From: Eubacterium sp.
GTDB lineage: Bacteria; Bacillota; Clostridia; Lachnospirales; Lachnospiraceae
NCBI GenBank assembly: GCA_017459345.1
Contig: JAFUDC010000150.1
Coordinates: forward strand, 1 to 56,706
Direction: 5' to 3'
DNA: 56,706 nt
This document shows, piece after piece, positions 33,162-43,210 of this stretch. The position numbers were made by a program, and so were the translations under genes. The notes beneath the pieces are model-generated. The model saw only the letters and a list, made by a program, of their open reading frames with translations. It was not told the origin of the DNA and did no database searches. Positions within the stretch are counted from its first letter, which is position 1. Each line of letters starts with the position of its first letter.

Positions 33162-34040
33162 TCACCACTTCTTCATCTGGGCCAGCTCCTCATAGAAGAG
33201 GCAGTAATCATCGTATCTAAGTCTGCTGATCCTGCCATCCTCCACCGCCTCCCGGACAGGGCAGCCGGGTTCGTGGATGTGAGAACAGCCATTGAAGCGG
33301 CACTGGTTTTCGTAAGGTTCAAATTCCGGAAAGTAGTACTTAAGGGTTTCCTTGTCCATCTCCTCCAGATACAGGGAGCTGAAGCCGGGCGTGTCCATCA
33401 GAAAGGTATCCTTCCATAGCCATATGAGCTCCGAGTGCCTGGTGGTATGGCGGCCGCGCTTGATCTTCCGGCTGACCTGACCTGTTTCCATCTGCTTCTC
33501 CCCTCCCAGCTGGTTGAGGGTGGAGGACTTGCCTACGCCGGAGGGGCCGGCCATCACCGTGACTTTACCGTCAAGCAGGCCCCGCAGCTCTTCGATGCCC
33601 TCATGGGTCACCGTGGACAGGAACATTACCCGGCAGCCGCAGCCGGCATAATCTCTGCGAAGCTGATCAAGCTCTTCCTCTGAGGCCAGGTCTGTCTTGT
33701 TAAAACAGATGGTCACCGGGACATCCTGCTTATCCATCATGACCAGAAAGCGGTTCAGGAGATGAAAGTTAGGTTCCGGTTCATGAACGGAGAAGATAAC
33801 CAGGGCCTGGTCCACATTGGCCACCATGGGCCGGATGAGCTGGTTCTTCCGGGGATAGATTTTAATAAGATTCCCCTCCATATCCTCCTGGGAGATCAGG
33901 TCGATATCGACCTGATCTCCCACGTTTGGCTTCATCTTCTTATTGCGGAATATCCCCCTGGCTCTGCATTCATAGAGACCGGCTCCTTCCACATAGACAT
34001 AGTAGAAGCCGCCGACTCCTTTCATGATCCGTCCTGTCAC
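33162..34040 (-). CDS. rsgA: Ribosome small subunit-dependent GTPase RsgA
   Basis: The circularly permuted GTPase that helps mature the 30S subunit. The 292 residues hold an N-terminal OB fold, then G4 NKTD at 114-117 before G1 GPSGVGKSS at 165-173 and G3 DTPGF, which is the permuted order. A zinc-binding CRFNGCSHIHEPGC motif lies near the C-terminus. It follows prkC by 23 bases, as in the conserved stp-prkC-rsgA order; the rpe gene that often follows is missing. Confidence 0.96.
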   Translation of the reverse strand: MTGRIMKGVGGFYYVYVEGAGLYECRARGIFRNKKMKPNVGDQVDIDLISQEDMEGNLIKIYPRKNQLIRPMVANVDQALVIFSVHEPEPNFHLLNRFLVMMDKQDVPVTICFNKTDLASEEELDQLRRDYAGCGCRVMFLSTVTHEGIEELRGLLDGKVTVMAGPSGVGKSSTLNQLGGEKQMETGQVSRKIKRGRHTTRHSELIWLWKDTFLMDTPGFSSLYLEEMDKETLKYYFPEFEPYENQCRFNGCSHIHEPGCPVREAVEDGRISRLRYDDYCLFYEELAQMKKW

Positions 34041-34063
34041 ATTAATCTCCTCATATTATCATG

Positions 34064-36232
34064 TCAATCCGCCACAGCACTCAAACTCAAACTGTAGCTG
34101 TCATATTCCTCCCCATTCACGTAGATGGTGGCGATGGCCTCCTCACCAATCTCCGATTGATAATTAATATTGATGGGGAAGGATTCTGCTGTTGCAGACT
34201 CATTGCTGTAAACCTGCCGGGTCTCCCCGTCCTGCTCCACTTCGATGGAAAGGCTTCCGCTCTCTCCTTCTGCGAAGGGGGAGTCTTCCATGGATATGGT
34301 CGCTTCATAGTGGTAGGTTTCCTGTTCCCCCAGGCTGATGGTGATGGAAACCTCGGTTCCTTTTTTCACCATACTGCCGGAGGGGATATCCTGGTCGATG
34401 ACATCACCGACTCCCACAGAGCCGCTGTAATCGCTGGATACCTTGCCCAGGCGAAGTCCCACATCATTGAGGAGCTTCTCTGCATAGTCTCTGGATACGC
34501 CTGTAAGAGACGGTACCCGGACTTCTCCCACACCCTTGCTGACGGTGATGGTGATGGTGAAGCCTAAGTCTACCTCGGTTCCCTGGTCCGGATTCTGCCG
34601 GATTACGTAACCTTCATTCACTTCATCACTGGCAGCATAGATGACGGAAGCCTTAAGACCTACCGCCTCCAGGGCTTCAATGGCCTTGCTTTGTTCCATG
34701 CCGGTCAGGGCCGGGACCTCCACTCTCTGGGGTTTGGCAGCCTCATTCACGTCAAGGGTCAGGGAAATCACCGTTCCCACCACAACCTGGTCTCCCTTCT
34801 CGTGGTCCTGGGCTATGACAATCAGGTCCTTATCTTCATAATTGTAGGCATCTTCCGTCTTGCTGAAGGTCACATTCAGGGAGTGTTTTTCAGCCCTGGC
34901 CAGGGCCTCCTGCTTGGACAGCCTGACAAAGTCCGGAACAGAAACCTTCTCAGCCTCGGTTGAAGCCTGTGTGCTGGCTTCCGAACCTGGTGCTTCAGTG
35001 GTACTTTCCGTCGTCTTCTCAAATGGCAGGCGGAAAAGGTGCATAGACCTGCCCACCACAAATATGATGAAACAGCCAAGGCCGATACCAATGATAACCG
35101 AGACAATGAGGATCATTTTCTCGAAGCGGGGCCTGGTCTCCTCATCATCATTATAGTCTTCCTCCAGGATTCTGGTCTCACGGTCCTTATCCTCAGCGCC
35201 GGCTCTCCAGTTCACATTGCCTGACTTCTTCCTGGCCGGCCGCTTTCCTGAACCGGATTCATCCGCCAAGCCTTCCCGGCGGTCTTGATTATTGCTGCCG
35301 TCCGGTCCGTATCCTCCGCCAAGACTCTTCTTGATGGCATCAATCTCATCCCTGGTCCTGGCCCTGGTGGGCGAATCATCCACCAGAGAATCTAAGTACA
35401 CATAATTCCCGTCCGGAGACTCAAAGACACGCAGCAGGTCATCAATCAGCTCGCCGGCTGTGGAATATCTCTCCTCCGGACGCTTCCTGGTACATTTTAA
35501 GATGATGTTCTCCAGGCTGACCGGAATATCCGGGAAGTAATCCCTGGGGGGTGTAATCTCATTCTGCAGGTGCATGAGGGCAATTGCCACAGAGTTATCT
35601 CCATCAAAGGGAACCCTGCCGGTTGCCATCTCATAGATGGTTATACCCAGGGAGTAAATGTCACTCCGGTAATCCGAATAGCCGCCCCGGGCCTGCTCCG
35701 GAGACAGATACCTCACCGATCCCATGGCATTGGAGGAAATGGTATCTCCGGTGGCTGCCTTGGCAATACCAAAATCGGTCACCTTGATATTTCCTCCATC
35801 CGAAACCAGGATATTCTGAGGCTTAATGTCCCTGTGTATGATGCCGTGATCGTGGGCAGCCTTGATGGCTTCCGCAATCTGCAGGGCAAAATCCACCGTC
35901 TCCCTGGCGCTTAAGCGGCCGTATCTACGGATATAGTGCTTGAGGGTCATCCCTTCCGCCAGCTCCATCACGATGTAGTAGAGTCCCTGGTCCTTTCCGG
36001 CATCGTATATTTTCACTATATTGGGGTGCGTAAGTCCTTCCGTGGAACGGGCCTCGGCGATAAACTTGCGCACGAAGGCTGCATCTTCATTGTATTCGCG
36101 GCGAAGTATCTTAATGGCAACATAGTGCCCGTTATCGATATTTCTGGCCTTGTAGACATTGGACATGCCGCCGGAACCGATTTCTTCCATCAGTTCATAT
36201 CTATGATCAAGAATCATTCCCATGCGTACCAC
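34064..36232 (-). CDS. prkC: Serine/threonine protein kinase with PASTA domains (PrkC/StkP)
   Basis: A membrane kinase that senses muropeptides or lipid II and regulates wall synthesis, growth and spore germination. It has about 722 residues. The N-terminal kinase domain runs to about residue 275, with GSGGMSNVYKA, the catalytic Lys in VAIKIL, HRDIKPQN and DFGIAKA. One span (MILIVSVIIGIGLGCFIIFVV) lies near residue 380. Three extracellular PASTA repeats follow (starting VSVPDF, VEVPALTG, VRVPSLTG), then a Ser/Glu-rich domain of ~85 residues. The start is uncertain; GTG at 36232 has GGGAGG 8 bases upstream. It overlaps closely with stp. Confidence 0.94.
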   Translation of the reverse strand: MVRMGMILDHRYELMEEIGSGGMSNVYKARNIDNGHYVAIKILRREYNEDAAFVRKFIAEARSTEGLTHPNIVKIYDAGKDQGLYYIVMELAEGMTLKHYIRRYGRLSARETVDFALQIAEAIKAAHDHGIIHRDIKPQNILVSDGGNIKVTDFGIAKAATGDTISSNAMGSVRYLSPEQARGGYSDYRSDIYSLGITIYEMATGRVPFDGDNSVAIALMHLQNEITPPRDYFPDIPVSLENIILKCTRKRPEERYSTAGELIDDLLRVFESPDGNYVYLDSLVDDSPTRARTRDEIDAIKKSLGGGYGPDGSNNQDRREGLADESGSGKRPARKKSGNVNWRAGAEDKDRETRILEEDYNDDEETRPRFEKMILIVSVIIGIGLGCFIIFVVGRSMHLFRLPFEKTTESTTEAPGSEASTQASTEAEKVSVPDFVRLSKQEALARAEKHSLNVTFSKTEDAYNYEDKDLIVIAQDHEKGDQVVVGTVISLTLDVNEAAKPQRVEVPALTGMEQSKAIEALEAVGLKASVIYAASDEVNEGYVIRQNPDQGTEVDLGFTITITVSKGVGEVRVPSLTGVSRDYAEKLLNDVGLRLGKVSSDYSGSVGVGDVIDQDIPSGSMVKKGTEVSITISLGEQETYHYEATISMEDSPFAEGESGSLSIEVEQDGETRQVYSNESATAESFPININYQSEIGEEAIATIYVNGEEYDSYSLSLSAVAD

Positions 36233-36237
36233 TGCTG

Positions 36238-36972
36238 TCACCTCCCATGTTCATACTGGGCTATGACCACAGCGATATTATCAAGGCCTCCGTAAAAGAG
36301 AGCCTCCTGGACGCACTCCTCACAGAGGATTTCCAGGTCTTCCTCCCTGGAAAGGATCTCCGTAAGCTTGTCATCCTCAACCATGTTGGAAAGGCCGTCC
36401 GAGCAGAGAAGTATTCTATCCCCCTCCTTCATCTCGATCATGAAGAAGTCCGGTTCCATGGCCTCCGCCACTCCGATTGCCTTGGTGATAATGTTCTTCT
36501 GAGGATGGTGCCTGCTTTCTTCCCGGTTCAGCTCTCCGGCTCTCACCAGCTCCTCCACCAGGGAATGATCCATGGTGACCTGTCTCATTTCCTCACCATT
36601 ATAGTAATACAATCTGCTGTCGCCGATGTTCATGACATAGGCAACATTGCCCACAATGGAAGCTGCCACAAAGGTTGTCCCCATGCCGGCATACTGGTCC
36701 TGTGTCTCTGACATCCGGTAAATATCCTCGTTGACCTGCTGGATCAGCTTCTCCATGGACAAAAAAGGGATATCGGCTGATGTCTTCTTCGCCAGTTCCA
36801 CAAAGCGGGTGACCGCATAGGAAGACGCCTTATCTCCTGCCTTGTGGCCCCCCATACCATCTGCTACTATATAAAGATTGGGAAAACACCCGATCTTCTC
36901 ATCGGAGAAAAAGAGATAATCCTGATTGATCTTCCTCTTTTTTCCGATATCTGTCATGCCGTAGGATCGCAT
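36238..36972 (-). CDS. stp: PP2C-family serine/threonine phosphatase (Stp/PrpC)
   Basis: The phosphatase that reverses PrkC phosphorylation. The 244 residues contain the metal-binding motifs NQDYLFFSDE, VADGMGGHKAGDKAS, GDSRLYYY and LLCSDGLSNMV. It ends a few bases before the prkC start, and its own start overlaps the rlmN end by about 19 bases, so translation is likely coupled. Confidence 0.95.
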   Translation of the reverse strand: MRSYGMTDIGKKRKINQDYLFFSDEKIGCFPNLYIVADGMGGHKAGDKASSYAVTRFVELAKKTSADIPFLSMEKLIQQVNEDIYRMSETQDQYAGMGTTFVAASIVGNVAYVMNIGDSRLYYYNGEEMRQVTMDHSLVEELVRAGELNREESRHHPQKNIITKAIGVAEAMEPDFFMIEMKEGDRILLCSDGLSNMVEDDKLTEILSREEDLEILCEECVQEALFYGGLDNIAVVIAQYEHGR

Positions 36973-38018
36973 ACTGCCTCGCTCCTTTCCGCATAGCCTT
37001 TTCTAAGCTGACCGCAGGCTGCCTGGATGTCTCTTCCCATCTCCCTGCGGACAGTAACCTGTATATGATTATCTTCCAATACTTTCACAAAATGTCTGAC
37101 AGACCGGTCTTCCGACTGCTTAAAGTCCCTCTCCTGAATGGGATTGACCGGGATCAGATTGATATGGCAGTTAAGGCCCTCTACCAGCTTAACAAGCTTT
37201 AATGCCTCTTCCCGGCCATCGTTCTTATCCTTAACCAGACTGTACTCAAAGGTAATCCGCCGCCTGGTCTTATTTACATAATAATTCGCTGCCTTCATCA
37301 GCTCAGCCAGACTGTAGCGGTTGGCGATGGGCATCAGGTCCCGCCGGCTGGCATCATCCGGGGCATGCAGGGATATGGCCAGGGTTACCTGGGGGTGCCG
37401 GTCGGCAAACTGGTAAATCCGCGGGACGATCCCGCAGGTGGAAACCGTGATATTACGGCGGCTGATATTTAAGCCTTCCGGGTCACAGAGGAGGTCAAGC
37501 ATCCTGCTTAAGGCATCATAATTATCAAAGGGTTCCCCCGTACCCATGACTACAACATGGGAGACCCTCTCTCCCGTCATGCGCTGAATCTGATAGATCT
37601 GATCCAGCATCTCTGAAGGATAGAGATTTCTGGACAGGCCCAGCAGGGTGGAGGCGCAGAAACGGCAGCCCATCCGGCAGCCCGCCTGGGAGGAGATGCA
37701 TACAGAGTTCCCATGCTTGTATTTCATCAGGACGCTCTCGATAATGTTGCCATCATGAAGAGCGAAGAGAAATTTCATGGTTCCGTCAATCTTTGAAACA
37801 TAGCGCTTAAGCTCCGTCACCCCGTAAAGAGGATGATCCTCACAAAGCTTATCAAGACAGGCAGCCGGGATGTTGCGCATTTCCTCAGGCCGGCTGATGA
37901 GCTTCTTGTGAAGCCAGCCGTAGATCTGTCTGGCTCTGAACTTCTTCTCACCCCGGGCCAGAAGGACTTGCGTCAGTTCCTCCATGTTCATTGACCGCAG
38001 GTCATTCCACTGCATCAT
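36954..38018 (-). CDS. rlmN: Dual-specificity 23S rRNA/tRNA (adenine-C2)-methyltransferase RlmN
   Basis: A radical SAM enzyme that methylates A2503 of 23S rRNA and A37 of some tRNAs. The cluster-binding motif CRMGCRFC (Cys spaced 3 and 2) lies near residue 115, followed by GTGEPFDNYD and the SLHAPDD motif. The chosen ATG has AAGGA upstream; a start 9 codons earlier is possible but has a weak site. It stands between rsmB and stp, as in the common Firmicutes operon. Confidence 0.95.
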   Translation of the reverse strand: MMQWNDLRSMNMEELTQVLLARGEKKFRARQIYGWLHKKLISRPEEMRNIPAACLDKLCEDHPLYGVTELKRYVSKIDGTMKFLFALHDGNIIESVLMKYKHGNSVCISSQAGCRMGCRFCASTLLGLSRNLYPSEMLDQIYQIQRMTGERVSHVVVMGTGEPFDNYDALSRMLDLLCDPEGLNISRRNITVSTCGIVPRIYQFADRHPQVTLAISLHAPDDASRRDLMPIANRYSLAELMKAANYYVNKTRRRITFEYSLVKDKNDGREEALKLVKLVEGLNCHINLIPVNPIQERDFKQSEDRSVRHFVKVLEDNHIQVTVRREMGRDIQAACGQLRKGYAERSEAVCDPTA

Positions 38019-38093
38019 GTATAATTCCTTTACATTTTGTTTCATATTTAGGTAGTTGTTAATCTCTTTTCTGACTCTTAATGTTCCTATGTA

Positions 38094-39446
38094 TCACATT
38101 GGCAGCTGCAGCTTTGCCACAAAGAACCCATCCCCGGCAGAAAGGCCGGGCAGCACCTGTATGCAGCCCTCTTTTCCGGTCTTCCCCTTCAGGCTTTCCG
38201 GCAGTTTATCCTCTATAGAAACTGTCCTTAGAGGAGTATGGTCCATGAGCCAGCGGACATTCTCCTCATTCTCAGCCGGGTTGATGGTACAGGTGGAGTA
38301 GACCAGCTGGCCTCCCGGCTTTACATACCGGCTTACGGCGGCCAGGATCTTTCTTTGCAGGATGACCAGGTCATTCATCTGCTGCCTGCTTACATTGTAC
38401 TTGATGTCATTCTTCCTTCCCATGATTCCCAGCCCGCTGCAGGGCAGGTCGGCAATCACCAGGTCGGCAGACCCGGCCAGGCTCTCATCATAAACTGCTG
38501 CGTCCCAGCACTGGGTCTTTATATGATCATAACCGATTCGGTCATTATTTTCCTTAATTAATTCTGTTTTATATTCTGTCAAATCTCTTGCGATCACGGT
38601 TCCGGTTTCCGTCACCCGGTCCGCCGCATGAAATGTCTTGCCGCCGGGAGCGGCACATACATCGATCACCAGGTCTCCGGCGCGGAGGTCTGCCACGGCT
38701 GCCGGAAGCATGGAGCTCTCATCCTGGACTGTAAACCAGCCATCTCTAAAAGAACCCAGCTTTCCAAGGTAATTGAATCCGGATATATGGAAGGCGTAGG
38801 GGAAATAATCCCCGGCTTCCACGGTGACCCCTTCTTCCCCAAGTCTTGCCGCAAGCTCATCAGGACTGCACTTTAAGAGATTGGTCCGGATAGTCACAGG
38901 CCTTACCTGAAGAAAGGAAGCAAGCATACGCTCCGTCGTCTCCGGCCCGTAAAGTATAAGAAAATGTTCCACAATCCACCGGGGCATGGAGTAGATGACC
39001 GACAGATAGGAAAGGTCCCCCTCATTCCGGTCCGGAACCGGCAGAGCCTCCTTGTTTCTTACCAGGGTTCTTAAAACCCCGTTCACAAATCCGGAAAGCC
39101 CCTTAAAACCCTTCTTTTTTGCCAGGCTCACCGCCTCCGAGCAGGCCGCCGCATCCCTCACATTGGTAAAGAGGATCTGGTAGGCCGACATCCGAAGGAG
39201 ATTCCTGATCAGGGGTTTGCATTTTTTCATCTTTGTCCTGGAAAACTGATCCAGGATGTAATCAAGGTATATCCTGCGCTCCGTAACTCCCTCACAGAGC
39301 AGGGTGAAGAAGGCCCTGTCCTGTCTGGGGGCAAACTGGAGCCGCATCAGTGCATCGGAGATTGCGATGTGGGATAACTTCCCGCTTTTTTCCATATCAA
39401 GAAGGGTCATAAGGGCCGCTTCCCGGATATCCGGTCCTTTCGCCAT
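38094..39446 (-). CDS. rsmB: 16S rRNA (cytosine-967-C5)-methyltransferase RsmB
   Basis: A two-domain enzyme of 450 residues. The N-terminal ~140 residues are a NusB-like RNA-binding domain. The methyltransferase half has the SAM motif DVCAAPGGKT, the DLPCSGLG motif and the catalytic Cys in YSTCTINPAENE. It sits 11 bases after fmt, in the same order as the def-fmt-rsmB operons of other bacteria. Confidence 0.95.
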   Translation of the reverse strand: MAKGPDIREAALMTLLDMEKSGKLSHIAISDALMRLQFAPRQDRAFFTLLCEGVTERRIYLDYILDQFSRTKMKKCKPLIRNLLRMSAYQILFTNVRDAAACSEAVSLAKKKGFKGLSGFVNGVLRTLVRNKEALPVPDRNEGDLSYLSVIYSMPRWIVEHFLILYGPETTERMLASFLQVRPVTIRTNLLKCSPDELAARLGEEGVTVEAGDYFPYAFHISGFNYLGKLGSFRDGWFTVQDESSMLPAAVADLRAGDLVIDVCAAPGGKTFHAADRVTETGTVIARDLTEYKTELIKENNDRIGYDHIKTQCWDAAVYDESLAGSADLVIADLPCSGLGIMGRKNDIKYNVSRQQMNDLVILQRKILAAVSRYVKPGGQLVYSTCTINPAENEENVRWLMDHTPLRTVSIEDKLPESLKGKTGKEGCIQVLPGLSAGDGFFVAKLQLPM

Positions 39447-39457
39447 ATCTCATCTCC

Positions 39458-40408
39458 TCACTCATCACCCAGCTGCATTCCCTCTGAAATCTTATAGCCC
39501 AGAAGGAAGCTGGACACAGGCATCCGCTTCTTACCCTGAAGCTGGACCTCATTCACCTTAAGGAGGCCCTGGCCGGTCACCACATAAAAACTATCCTTTG
39601 TCACTGCCGCGATTGTACCGGGATTGCCTGGCCTGGCCCCTTTCGGGCAGCTTTCTGCATCAGCCAGGTCAGCGTCCCAGATCTTCAGCGTCTTTCCATT
39701 CAGTCCGGTGTAGGCACTGGGCCAGGAATTAAGGCCCCGGATCAGGCGCTCTATATACCGGGCATCCTGCTTCCAGTCAATCCGGCCAAGCTCCTTAGTC
39801 AGCATGCCTGCATAGCTGCTCTCCTCATCCTTCTGGGGGATCCGCACTGCAGTCCCCTCCTCCAGCTTGCGCAGGGTTTCAAGAATCAGGCTGCCCCCCG
39901 CCTGGGAGAGCTTGTCATGAAGGCTCTCTCCGGTCTCCCTGGCCTCTACAGGCACAACCACCTTATCGATCATGTCCCCGGTATCAAGTCCCTTTGCCAT
40001 ATACATGGTTGTGACACCGGTTTCCTTCTCTCCGTTAATCACTGCCCACTGGATGGGAGCTGCTCCCCTGTACCTGGGCAGCAGGGAGGCGTGCACATTA
40101 ATGCAGCCATACTTTGGCAGATTCAGAATCTCTTCCGGCAGAATCTGTCCGAAGGCGACAACCACGATCACATCGGGGGCAATCTCTGCAAGAATCCTGA
40201 TAAAGTCAGGCTCCCGCACTTTGACCGGCTGGTAAACCGGTATATCATGAGCCAGGGCTGCCTCTTTGACCGGAGGAAACTGCATGGCCTTGCCTCTGCC
40301 CTTTCTCTTATCCGGCTGGGTTACCACAGCTACTACCTCATGCTTCTCTATCAGCTGATTCAACGTCGGCACCGAAAAGTCCGGCGTTCCCATAAATACA
40401 ACTCTCAT
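39458..40408 (-). CDS. fmt: Methionyl-tRNA formyltransferase
   Basis: Adds the formyl group to initiator Met-tRNA. The 316 residues begin MRVVFMGTPDFSVPTL. The catalytic core contains NVHASLLPRYRGAAPIQWAVINGE, with Asn, His and a downstream Asp in GLDTGDM. The C-terminal OB-like domain binds the tRNA. It follows def by 6 bases; the two enzymes act at opposite ends of the N-formyl cycle. Confidence 0.97.
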   Translation of the reverse strand: MRVVFMGTPDFSVPTLNQLIEKHEVVAVVTQPDKRKGRGKAMQFPPVKEAALAHDIPVYQPVKVREPDFIRILAEIAPDVIVVVAFGQILPEEILNLPKYGCINVHASLLPRYRGAAPIQWAVINGEKETGVTTMYMAKGLDTGDMIDKVVVPVEARETGESLHDKLSQAGGSLILETLRKLEEGTAVRIPQKDEESSYAGMLTKELGRIDWKQDARYIERLIRGLNSWPSAYTGLNGKTLKIWDADLADAESCPKGARPGNPGTIAAVTKDSFYVVTGQGLLKVNEVQLQGKKRMPVSSFLLGYKISEGMQLGDE

Positions 40409-40414
40409 GAATCT

Positions 40415-40900
40415 CTATTCTTCCTCTTCCCAGTCTTCCTCTTCCAGATCTCTGTAGGGTTCATTGGCCCGCTCACCGTAGAGAACACCCTGTAAGTGGT
40501 CCATCTCATGGAGCATGGCCCTGGCTTTTAAGCCCTCTCCCTCATAGGTGACCGGATTCATATCCATATCCAGAGACTTGACCACCACATGATTGGGTCT
40601 GGTCACCTGGGCAACCTTGCCCGGGACACTCAGACAGCCCTCATCGTCGGTCTGCTCCCCATCCGACTCAATAACCTCCGGGTTGATGAGTACGATGGGG
40701 TCTTCATCCATCACATCCACCACGCAGATCTGCCTCAGGATTCCCACCTGGGGAGCAGCCAATCCCACTCCCTTGGCCTCATACATGGTATCAAACATAT
40801 CCTCAATGAGAACCTTCAGGTTCTCTGTCATCTTTACCACCGGCTTGCACTGTTTGCCTAAAACAGGGTCACCGATCACCCTTATTTTCCGAATTGCCAT
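40415..40900 (-). CDS. def: Peptide deformylase
   Basis: Removes formyl from new proteins. The 161 residues carry the three signature motifs GVGLAAPQVG, EGCLSVPG and HEMDHLQG, with Cys and two His as metal ligands. The C-terminus is acidic. It lies downstream of priA, with a 57-base gap that holds a perfect palindrome. Confidence 0.97.
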   Translation of the reverse strand: MAIRKIRVIGDPVLGKQCKPVVKMTENLKVLIEDMFDTMYEAKGVGLAAPQVGILRQICVVDVMDEDPIVLINPEVIESDGEQTDDEGCLSVPGKVAQVTRPNHVVVKSLDMDMNPVTYEGEGLKARAMLHEMDHLQGVLYGERANEPYRDLEEEDWEEEE

Positions 40901-40921
40901 CTTATCCTCCTGGTTATCAAC

Positions 40922-40935
40922 GTAAGTATACTTAC
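40922..40935. promoter_or_regulatory. 14-bp perfect palindrome in the priA-def gap
   Basis: GTAAGTATACTTAC is fully self-complementary. On the minus strand it contains TATACT, a possible minus-10, with a TTTACA 19 bases upstream. It may be an operator or part of a weak def promoter; its role is unknown. Confidence 0.35.
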
Positions 40936-40957
40936 ATTGTTTTCTCTTATGTAAAAC

Positions 40958-43207
40958 TCAATACCTGTTCATGGGGTCTGTATCAAACTGCACCGTAATC
41001 CCCGCAAAGAGGGGATGATGCAGCAGAACCGGTTCCAGCCGCTGCCGGATATCCACAAGCACAGACAGGTCAGTCCCCTTTAAGTACAATACCTGCCGGT
41101 AGACATCCTTGATCCTGGCCACCGCTGCTCCTCCCGGATTCAGTATGGAGACCTTCTCCCCGGAAGTCTCCAGGCTCTGAGCTATGATCTTCTGAATCCT
41201 CTGGGATGCCAGGACAGCCTGGGTCTCATCCCCGCTCTGGATCAGGATCACCAGCATATGCCCGCAGGGGGGATACCCCATGAGACTGCGGTAGGCATAT
41301 TCCTGCTCAAAAAAGTCCTCGTAGGAATGGGAGGAAGCTGCCCTGATGGCATAATGATCCGGATGATAGGTCTGGATCACCACCTGACCTGCCTTCTCTC
41401 CCCGGCCGGCCCGGCCGGCCGCCTGGCATAGCAGCTGGAAGGTCTTCTCCGCACTCCGGTAGTCAGCACTGTTTAAAGATAAATCCGCAGCCAGAATACC
41501 CACCAGGGTCACATTGGCATAATCATGACCCTTGACGATCATCTGGGTTCCCAGCAGAATATCCGCCTGGCCTGCCGAGAAGGCGGAAAGTATCTCCTCA
41601 TGGCCATGCTTCTTCCTGGTGGTGTCTGCATCCATGCGGAGAATCCTTGCCTGGGGGAACTCTGCATGAAGGGCACTCTCCACCTTCTCTGTTCCCAGCC
41701 CGAAGGCTGCCACATGGGGCATCCCGCAGACGGGACAAAGCTTCTGATAGGGGGTCTGATAGCCGCAGTAATGGCAGCGCAGACTCCCGTCTCTATGATA
41801 AGTCAGAGACACGTCACAGTGGGGGCAGCGGATGACCTGCCCGCAGCTGCGGCAGGATACAAAGCCGGCATATCCCCTGCGGTTTAAGAAGAGCATAATC
41901 TGCTCTCCCCGGCTCAGCCTCTCCCGAATCCCTTCTTTCAGATCTTCACTGAATACGGACCGGTTGCCATGGAGGAATTCCTCCCGCAGATCCACGATCC
42001 TTACCTGGGGGAGCCTTCCTGCCCCTGCTCTCCGGTCAAGTCTCCACAATCCGTATTCCCCGGATACAGCCTTCTGATAGCTCTCCACGGAAGGAGTTGC
42101 CGATCCCAACACCAGACTGGCTCCGGCCAGCTCTGCCCGGCGGATGGCTGCCTCTCTGGCATGGTACTTGGGGGTGGAGTCACTCTTGTAGGCAGTGTCA
42201 TGCTCCTCATCGATAATGATCAGCCCCAGATTCCTGACCGGGGCAAAGAGGGCCGACCTGGCTCCGATCACCACATCAGCCTGACCTCTGGTAATCCTCT
42301 CCACCTGGTCAGATCTCTCTCCGGCCGACATGCGGGAATGGATCACTGCAATCCGGTCACCAAATCGCTCCGAAAACCTCCGGACGGTCTGAAAGGTGAG
42401 AGAAATCTCCGGAATCAACACGATGGCCTGTCTTCCGGACCGGATTACCCGGTCGATAAGGGCAAGATAAACCTCCGTCTTTCCGCTGCCCGTCACCCCG
42501 TATAGGAGATAGGTCTTCTTTATTCCCTTCTCCATATCCATGAGGAAGGAATCCACGATGGCCTGCTGGTCCGGATTCAGGGGGATGGGGGGCTTCTTTA
42601 CCGGTCTGCCCTCTTCCGCTATCCCCTTCCGCCAGCGGATGGAAGACTCCATGCGGATGATCCCCTGGTCTTCAAGCTTTTTAAGATCTTTTCCGGAAAC
42701 TCCGCATTCTTTGATGAGTACCTTACTGTCCACTTCCGGCCTGGTCATCAGCCGGTCCATCAGCCGGACTCTTGCCCTGTAATGCTTCCTGTCCCACTCA
42801 TCCCGGATCTCTCCTGCCTGATCTTTGGGCAGCTTAAGGGAAACATAAGTCACTGTCTTATGACGGATCTTTCTCTTTACCGGCAGCACGGTTCGAAGAG
42901 CCTGGGCCATGGTAGAACCATACAATCTGCGCAGATCATCCGCCAGCCGGATCAGCTGTGACTCCACCGGCACACTGTCCGGAAGGATCCCGGAGATATC
43001 CTTAATCTTTTCCGGGTCATAATCCGCCTTATCCTTGAGGGCAATCACATAGCCCTCCCTCTCCCTGCTGCCGGCGCCAAAGGGAATCCGGACCCGCATA
43101 CCGGGCAGCAGACTCCCTTTCAGGGCATCCGGAACCCTGTACTCAAAGACCCGGTCAAGAGCCTCATGGGAGATATCCACAATGATATCTGCATACATAT
43201 TATTCAT
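40958..43207 (-). CDS. priA: Primosomal protein N' (replication restart helicase PriA)
   Basis: The superfamily 2 helicase that reloads the replisome at stalled forks. It has 749 residues from ATG at 43207 (a TTG just before is also open). Visible are the N-terminal DNA-binding domain, Walker A GVTGSGKTE, the DEEH box, and two pairs of zinc-binding Cys clusters (CRSCGQVIRCPHC, CHYCG, CPVCG) inside the helicase. It begins directly after the murE stop. Confidence 0.96.
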   Translation of the reverse strand: MNNMYADIIVDISHEALDRVFEYRVPDALKGSLLPGMRVRIPFGAGSREREGYVIALKDKADYDPEKIKDISGILPDSVPVESQLIRLADDLRRLYGSTMAQALRTVLPVKRKIRHKTVTYVSLKLPKDQAGEIRDEWDRKHYRARVRLMDRLMTRPEVDSKVLIKECGVSGKDLKKLEDQGIIRMESSIRWRKGIAEEGRPVKKPPIPLNPDQQAIVDSFLMDMEKGIKKTYLLYGVTGSGKTEVYLALIDRVIRSGRQAIVLIPEISLTFQTVRRFSERFGDRIAVIHSRMSAGERSDQVERITRGQADVVIGARSALFAPVRNLGLIIIDEEHDTAYKSDSTPKYHAREAAIRRAELAGASLVLGSATPSVESYQKAVSGEYGLWRLDRRAGAGRLPQVRIVDLREEFLHGNRSVFSEDLKEGIRERLSRGEQIMLFLNRRGYAGFVSCRSCGQVIRCPHCDVSLTYHRDGSLRCHYCGYQTPYQKLCPVCGMPHVAAFGLGTEKVESALHAEFPQARILRMDADTTRKKHGHEEILSAFSAGQADILLGTQMIVKGHDYANVTLVGILAADLSLNSADYRSAEKTFQLLCQAAGRAGRGEKAGQVVIQTYHPDHYAIRAASSHSYEDFFEQEYAYRSLMGYPPCGHMLVILIQSGDETQAVLASQRIQKIIAQSLETSGEKVSILNPGGAAVARIKDVYRQVLYLKGTDLSVLVDIRQRLEPVLLHHPLFAGITVQFDTDPMNRY

Positions 43208-43210
43208 CAA

